This document shows positions 61,432 through 64,000 of a DNA stretch of 64,000 bases, piece after piece. Under the pieces are notes generated by a model. It was not told the DNA's origin. It saw only the letters and a program-made list of their open reading frames with translations, and ran no database searches. Each line of letters starts with the position of its first letter. Position 1 is the first letter of the stretch. The stretch lies in contig NZ_JPKG01000007.1 of NCBI RefSeq assembly GCF_000735605.1, positions 1 through 64,000 on the forward strand, given 5' to 3'. The stretch comes from Allobosea sp. LC85. GTDB lineage: Bacteria > Pseudomonadota > Alphaproteobacteria > Rhizobiales > Beijerinckiaceae. The translations under genes and the position numbers were made by a program.

Positions 61432-62325
61432 CTAGGACGCGATCTCGAGGAAACGCTGCAGCGTCGCCGAGCTGTTGGCCGCACGCCAGACCAGGCCGGT
61501 TTCGATCTCCGGAGCGGAATCCTGCAGCGGCAGGTAATGCGCCCCGCATCGGCGCAAGTTGGTCATGGATTGCGGCACGAGTGCTATGCCCATGCCGGCA
61601 GCGACGAGCCCGATGATCGTCTGCATCTGGATCGCCTCCTGATGGACGGCAAAGGCCACGCCATGTTCGGCGAAATAGCCGGACACGATGTCGTGGAACG
61701 CCGGGGCGATGTGGCGCGGAAACAGAATGAGGGGTGCGGCCATGATCGCCTCGGCGCGCAACGTCTCGGCCGTGAAGCCGGGGCGGCGCGCCGCGATCCA
61801 GGCCTCGGGAACAGCGGCGACCAATGGCTCGCGCAGGAGCGGGCGATAATTGAGCGTGGCCTGCAAGGCTTTGCGGTCCGGGGCGATGATCATGCCCGCG
61901 TCGATTTCCTCGTTCAGCACAGCCTCGATCTGGATGTCGCTGGTCGCCTCGCGCAGCGAGACCGCGACATGCGGAAAACTCTGGCGAAACTGGCTGACCA
62001 TCCCCGGGAGCACGCTGTAATCGGCCGTGCTGACGAAGGCGAGGCGCAGGCTGCCGAGCTCGCCGCGCGAGAGGCGGCGGGCGGTTTCCGGCAGCCCGGC
62101 GGCCTTGTCGAGGACGGCGCGCGCATGAGCAAGCCATTCCTTGCCGACAGGCGTCAGGGCGACGCTACGCTTCGTCCGCACGAAGAGCTGCACGCCCAAT
62201 TCACCCTCCAGGGCCTGGATCGACTGGCTCAGGGGCGGTTGCGTCATTCCCAGGCGCTCTGCGGCGCGGCCGAAATGCAGTTCCTCTGCGACGGAAAGGA
62301 AATGGCGGAGCTGACGGAGGTCCAT
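61432..62325 (-). CDS. LysR-family transcriptional regulator
   Basis: 297 residues. N-terminal winged helix-turn-helix (MDLRQLRHFLSVAEELHFGR, AAERLGMTQPPLSQSIQALE) and a type 2 periplasmic-binding-like effector domain. It is divergent from ilvD with 120 bp between, so it probably controls ilvD; the inducer is unknown (a branched-chain intermediate or a sugar acid would fit). Confidence 0.9.
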   Translation of the reverse strand: MDLRQLRHFLSVAEELHFGRAAERLGMTQPPLSQSIQALEGELGVQLFVRTKRSVALTPVGKEWLAHARAVLDKAAGLPETARRLSRGELGSLRLAFVSTADYSVLPGMVSQFRQSFPHVAVSLREATSDIQIEAVLNEEIDAGMIIAPDRKALQATLNYRPLLREPLVAAVPEAWIAARRPGFTAETLRAEAIMAAPLILFPRHIAPAFHDIVSGYFAEHGVAFAVHQEAIQMQTIIGLVAAGMGIALVPQSMTNLRRCGAHYLPLQDSAPEIETGLVWRAANSSATLQRFLEIAS

Positions 62326-62445
62326 GAGGTCTTCTAATATGCCACGCGACCTAATAGCGATGAAAAAGTATATTTCTCATTAGATTGGAGCCGCTCTAAA
62401 ACGCGCTCACCACATCCGAATGCCGCCGACCGGGAGCACATGCCC
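62326..62445. promoter_or_regulatory. Divergent LysR-ilvD control region
   Basis: The 120-bp gap is A/T-rich in its middle and has TCTAAT (62333-62338), CCTAATA (62350) and ATTAGA (62379-62384), i.e. repeated TAAT half-sites including an inverted pair. These are candidate LysR binding sites; exact promoters are not clear. Confidence 0.35.
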
Positions 62446-64000
62446 ATGCCCTTCAACGACCGTTCCAAGAATATCACCCAGGGCATCGCCCGCTCGCCGA
62501 ACCGCGCGATGTATTACGCACTGGGTTACGAGAAGGCGGATTTCGACAAGCCCATGATCGGCATCGCCAACGGGCATTCGACGATCACGCCCTGCAATGC
62601 CGGCCTGCAACCGCTGGCGGACGCCGCGATCGCGGCGGTCAAGGCCGCCGGCGCCAATCCGCAGGTCTTCGGCACGCCGACGATCTCGGACGGCATGTCG
62701 ATGGGCACTGAGGGCATGAAATACTCCCTCGTCTCGCGCGAGGTCATTGCCGACTGCGTCGAAACCTCGGTGCAGGGCCAGTGGATGGACGGCGTGCTCG
62801 TCCTCGGCGGCTGCGACAAGAACATGCCGGGCGGCATGATCGGCATTTTGCGGGCCAATGCGCCGGCGATCTATGTTTATGGCGGCACCATCAAGCCCGG
62901 AAAATGGAAGGGTGAGGATCTCTCGATCGTCTCGGCCTTCGAGGCGGTCGGTGCCTTCATGGCCGGCAAGATGAGCCAGGAGGACTTTGACGGGATCGAG
63001 CGCAACGCCTGCCCGACGACCGGTTCCTGTGGCGGAATGTATACCGCAAACACCATGAGCTCTTCGTTCGAAGCGCTCGGCATGTCGCTGCTCTATTCCT
63101 CGAACATGGCCAATCCCGATCAGGAGAAGGTCGACAGCACCGCTGAATCGGCCCGGGTTCTGGTCGAGGCGGTGAAGAAGGGCATCAAGCCGCGCGATAT
63201 CGTCACGCGCAAGTCGATCGAGAACGCGGTTGCGCTGATCATGGCGACCGGCGGTTCGACCAATGCCGTGCTGCATTATCTTGCGATCGCCCATGCCGCC
63301 GAGGTGGAGTGGACGCTGGATGATTTCGAGCGCGTTCGCCGCAAGGTTCCGGTGATCTGCGACCTCAAGCCCTCCGGCAAATACATGGCAGTCGATCTGC
63401 ATCAGGCCGGCGGCGTTCCGCAGGTGCTGAAGGTGCTGCTCAATGCCGGCCTTCTGCATGGCGATTGCCTGACCATCACCGGGCGCACCATGGCGGAAGA
63501 GCTGGCCCATGTGCCGGATGTGCCGGGAGCCTCGCAGGAGGTGATCCGCCCGATCAGCGGAGCGCTCTACAAGGAGGGTCACCTCGCCATCCTCAGGGGC
63601 AATCTCGCCGAGGGCGGTGCGGTTGCGAAGATCTCGGGCCTGAAGAGCCCCGTCATCAGCGGTCCGGCTCGGGTCTTCGAGGACGAGCAATCGGCGATGG
63701 AAGCCATCCTCTCCGACAAGATCCGCCCCGGCGATGTCCTGGTCCTGCGCTATCTCGGACCGAAGGGTGGGCCGGGCATGCCTGAAATGCTGGCTCCGAC
63801 CTCGGCGATCATCGGCCGGGGCCTCGGCGACAGCGTCGGCCTGATCACGGATGGCCGCTTCTCCGGCGGCACCTGGGGCATGGTCGTCGGCCATGTCACG
63901 CCGGAGGCGTTCGAGGGCGGCACCATCGCACTCGTCCACGAAGGCGACCAGATCACGATCGACGCTCACAAACTGCTGCTGCAGCTCGATGTCGACGCGG
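62446..64000 (+). CDS. ilvD: Dihydroxy-acid dehydratase, cut by right window edge
   Basis: 518 codons without a stop up to the window end; the full family length is about 570-610. IlvD/Edd signatures: [37 protein letters not shown], the Fe-S cysteines in [14 protein letters not shown] and [16 protein letters not shown], and [20 protein letters not shown] with [13 protein letters not shown]. It makes 2-oxo acids for valine, leucine and isoleucine. GGGAG is 9 nt before the ATG at 62446; the ATG at 62440 is too close to it. Confidence 0.95.
   Translation, partial: MPFNDRSKNITQGIARSPNRAMYYALGYEKADFDKPMIGIANGHSTITPCNAGLQPLADAAIAAVKAAGANPQVFGTPTISDGMSMGTEGMKYSLVSREVIADCVETSVQGQWMDGVLVLGGCDKNMPGGMIGILRANAPAIYVYGGTIKPGKWKGEDLSIVSAFEAVGAFMAGKMSQEDFDGIERNACPTTGSCGGMYTANTMSSSFEALGMSLLYSSNMANPDQEKVDSTAESARVLVEAVKKGIKPRDIVTRKSIENAVALIMATGGSTNAVLHYLAIAHAAEVEWTLDDFERVRRKVPVICDLKPSGKYMAVDLHQAGGVPQVLKVLLNAGLLHGDCLTITGRTMAEELAHVPDVPGASQEVIRPISGALYKEGHLAILRGNLAEGGAVAKISGLKSPVISGPARVFEDEQSAMEAILSDKIRPGDVLVLRYLGPKGGPGMPEMLAPTSAIIGRGLGDSVGLITDGRFSGGTWGMVVGHVTPEAFEGGTIALVHEGDQITIDAHKLLLQLDVDA

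Noticed and set aside
60329..62137. A 602-codon open frame antisense to glpX and running into the LysR gene
   Set aside because: It overlaps two well-identified genes completely, and its product has no recognisable motif; a GC-bias shadow.

Overview
The window reads as a high-GC alphaproteobacterial chromosome of the order Hyphomicrobiales, most like Bosea or a close relative. The evidence is the gene content (DUF2842, class I PHA synthase, the hom-glpX pair, rplM-rpsI), CTTGAC-N17-CTATxx promoters, and intergenic palindromes with a CCCGAAAA/TTTTCGGG core. The genus is inference; no rRNA is present. The only tRNA is tRNA-Pro(GGG).

Layout. 0-14 kb: the 3' part of a very large Gly-rich autotransporter (frame open at the left edge), a zinc-ribbon/cyclase/AAA/TPR signalling protein, a peroxiredoxin-like protein, a methyltransferase, small secreted proteins, and a DUF3302 + HlyD pair. 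14-20.6 kb: a gene-poor stretch with an aspartoacylase-like exported protein, a decayed partial copy of its gene, three unrelated short tandem repeats, an SDR and several tiny genes, including a 58-residue lipoprotein. 20.6-25.3 kb: an MBOAT - acyl carrier protein - fatty acyl-AMP ligase - SGNH-like operon, organised like a Gram-positive dlt operon. 26-37.7 kb: an exopolysaccharide locus (methyltransferase, Wzy-like polymerase, undecaprenyl-phosphate sugar transferase, glycosyltransferase, outer-membrane export lipoprotein, Wzz/GumC co-polymerase with a decayed kinase domain, CelD-type acyltransferase, polysaccharide deacetylase), interrupted by an SMR transporter pair. The acyl cassette beside it suggests an acylated surface polysaccharide.

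37.7-64 kb is mostly housekeeping: heme A synthase, metY, an FAD monooxygenase, enoyl-CoA hydratase, thioesterase, rplM-rpsI, an agmatinase-family enzyme, argC, an FAH-family hydrolase, a FadL-type porin, phaC, a class D beta-lactamase, an aminotransferase, hom, glpX, and a LysR regulator divergent from ilvD (cut by the right edge).

Most notable: (1) the dlt-like acyl-transfer cassette beside the EPS locus; (2) an apparently leaderless, Arg-rich leader peptide plus terminator in front of argC, which looks like ribosome-mediated attenuation; (3) a structured, independently terminated RNA candidate between argC and the FAH gene; (4) two dispersed palindrome families placed at gene ends, one of which supplies the last codons and stop of the polymerase gene; (5) a promoter/operator for metY in which the -10 box is the centre of a perfect palindrome.
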